Source of the DNA: Caballeronia catudaia
GTDB taxonomy: Bacteria; Pseudomonadota; Gammaproteobacteria; Burkholderiales; Burkholderiaceae
Direction: 5' to 3'
NCBI RefSeq assembly: GCF_001544755.2
Contig: NZ_FCOF02000035.1
Span: 1-64,000 of the forward strand
Length of the DNA: 64,000 nt
The first letter of the stretch is position 1, and each line of letters starts with the position of its first letter. Of this stretch, positions 63,820-64,000 are shown in pieces. The position numbers and the translations under genes were made by a program. A model generated the notes under the pieces. It saw only the letters and a list, made by a program, of their open reading frames with translations. It ran no database searches and was not told the origin of the DNA.

Positions 63820-64000
63820 CCGTTATTCACGTCCCAGAGATCGCGAATTGGCCCCGCGTCCGGCGCGGCAAGGCCGAAGTGCCGGTACGTGAGCATCGTT
63901 GCGACACGCCCGCGCGGCGTGCGCTGCAGAAAGCCCTGCTGGATCAGATAAGGCTCCAGCACGTCTTCGATCGTATCGCGCTCTTCGCCGATGGCCGCGG
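63816..64000 (-). CDS. ruvB: Holliday junction helicase RuvB, C-terminal part
   Basis: Minus-strand reading gives the RuvB C-terminal winged-helix end: DTIEDVLEPYLIQQGFLQRTPRGR followed by VATMLTYRHFGL and a short tail to a TAG at 63816. The gene runs beyond the right edge of the window, so only the last 61 codons are visible. RuvB is the branch-migration motor working with RuvA. Confidence 0.93.
   Translation of the reverse strand, partial: AAIGEERDTIEDVLEPYLIQQGFLQRTPRGRVATMLTYRHFGLAAPDAGPIRDLWDVNNG

Overview
The window is a GC-rich stretch of chromosome from a betaproteobacterium of the family Burkholderiaceae, most likely Caballeronia, Paraburkholderia or Burkholderia. This rests on the ubiE/Tim44-like/ubiJ/ubiB/TPMT/fmdB/DUF502/aspS/nudB/clsB run, the rplM-rpsI-erpA-anmK-tyrS-dtd-gpmB-ruvB run and the gene vocabulary in general. 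It is read from memory of these families, not from a search. Most of the window is core genome with ordinary operons. Accessory signals are few: an IS-like remnant at the left edge, a 2-kb patch beside queF and one large inverted-repeat element.

Layout: 1-2.5 kb, possible IS481-like end, exported CHRD protein, HSL-type esterase, EcsC protein. 2.6-4.7 kb, DHA2 drug exporter translationally coupled to a MarR regulator. 4.7-8.9 kb, D-amino-acid module (PLP deaminase divergent from RpiR regulator, D-aminoacylase, RidA). 8.9-11.1 kb, accessory patch with a lipoprotein, a decayed partial copy of queF and a truncated transglutaminase-like gene. 11.1-14.4 kb, leftward ilvA, 5'-nucleotidase and queF. 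14.9-19.9 kb, a giant FAD/Fe-S oxidoreductase, HIT and DUF971 genes. 20-30 kb, ubiquinone genes, small conserved genes, aspS, nudB, clsB. 30.2-37.9 kb, a beta-oxidation locus (TetR, acyl-CoA dehydrogenase, FadN-like fusion, thiolase, isomerase-like crotonase), split by a ~548-bp imperfect palindromic element. 38-39.4 kb, fdhD and a nitrate-reductase-associated protein. 39.6-45.3 kb, a PAS/GGDEF/EAL protein with a LOV-like sensor, a thioesterase and an Atm1-type ABC exporter. 45.3-49.2 kb, an unrecognised exported protein, a NarK-type transporter and a LysR regulator. 49.3-54 kb, glutamate dehydrogenase and the glutamate/aspartate ABC transporter. 54-57.5 kb, class II amidotransferase, pyrC, DUF3025 and RNase P RNA. 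57.6-64 kb, OsmC protein, a candidate sRNA, rplM-rpsI, erpA, anmK, tyrS-dtd-histidine phosphatase and the 3' end of ruvB.

Links between genes: gdhA beside gltIJKL makes a glutamate uptake and deamination block. D-aminoacylase, PLP deaminase and RidA form a path from N-acyl-D-amino acids to keto acids. The TetR gene probably controls the fatty-acid genes. FdhD, the nitrate-reductase-associated protein and NarK hint at nitrate metabolism, but no reductase lies in the window.

The observations I rate highest are the third PAS domain of the GGDEF/EAL protein, which keeps the LOV photoreceptor cysteine and flavin-binding residues at exact canonical spacing but has Ile where LOV domains have the conserved Gln; a promoter-to-terminator sRNA candidate upstream of rplM with an anti-Shine-Dalgarno loop; the queF-adjacent duplication patch; and the large palindromic element between the beta-oxidation genes. 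I found no CRISPR array, prophage, intact transposase or tRNA gene.
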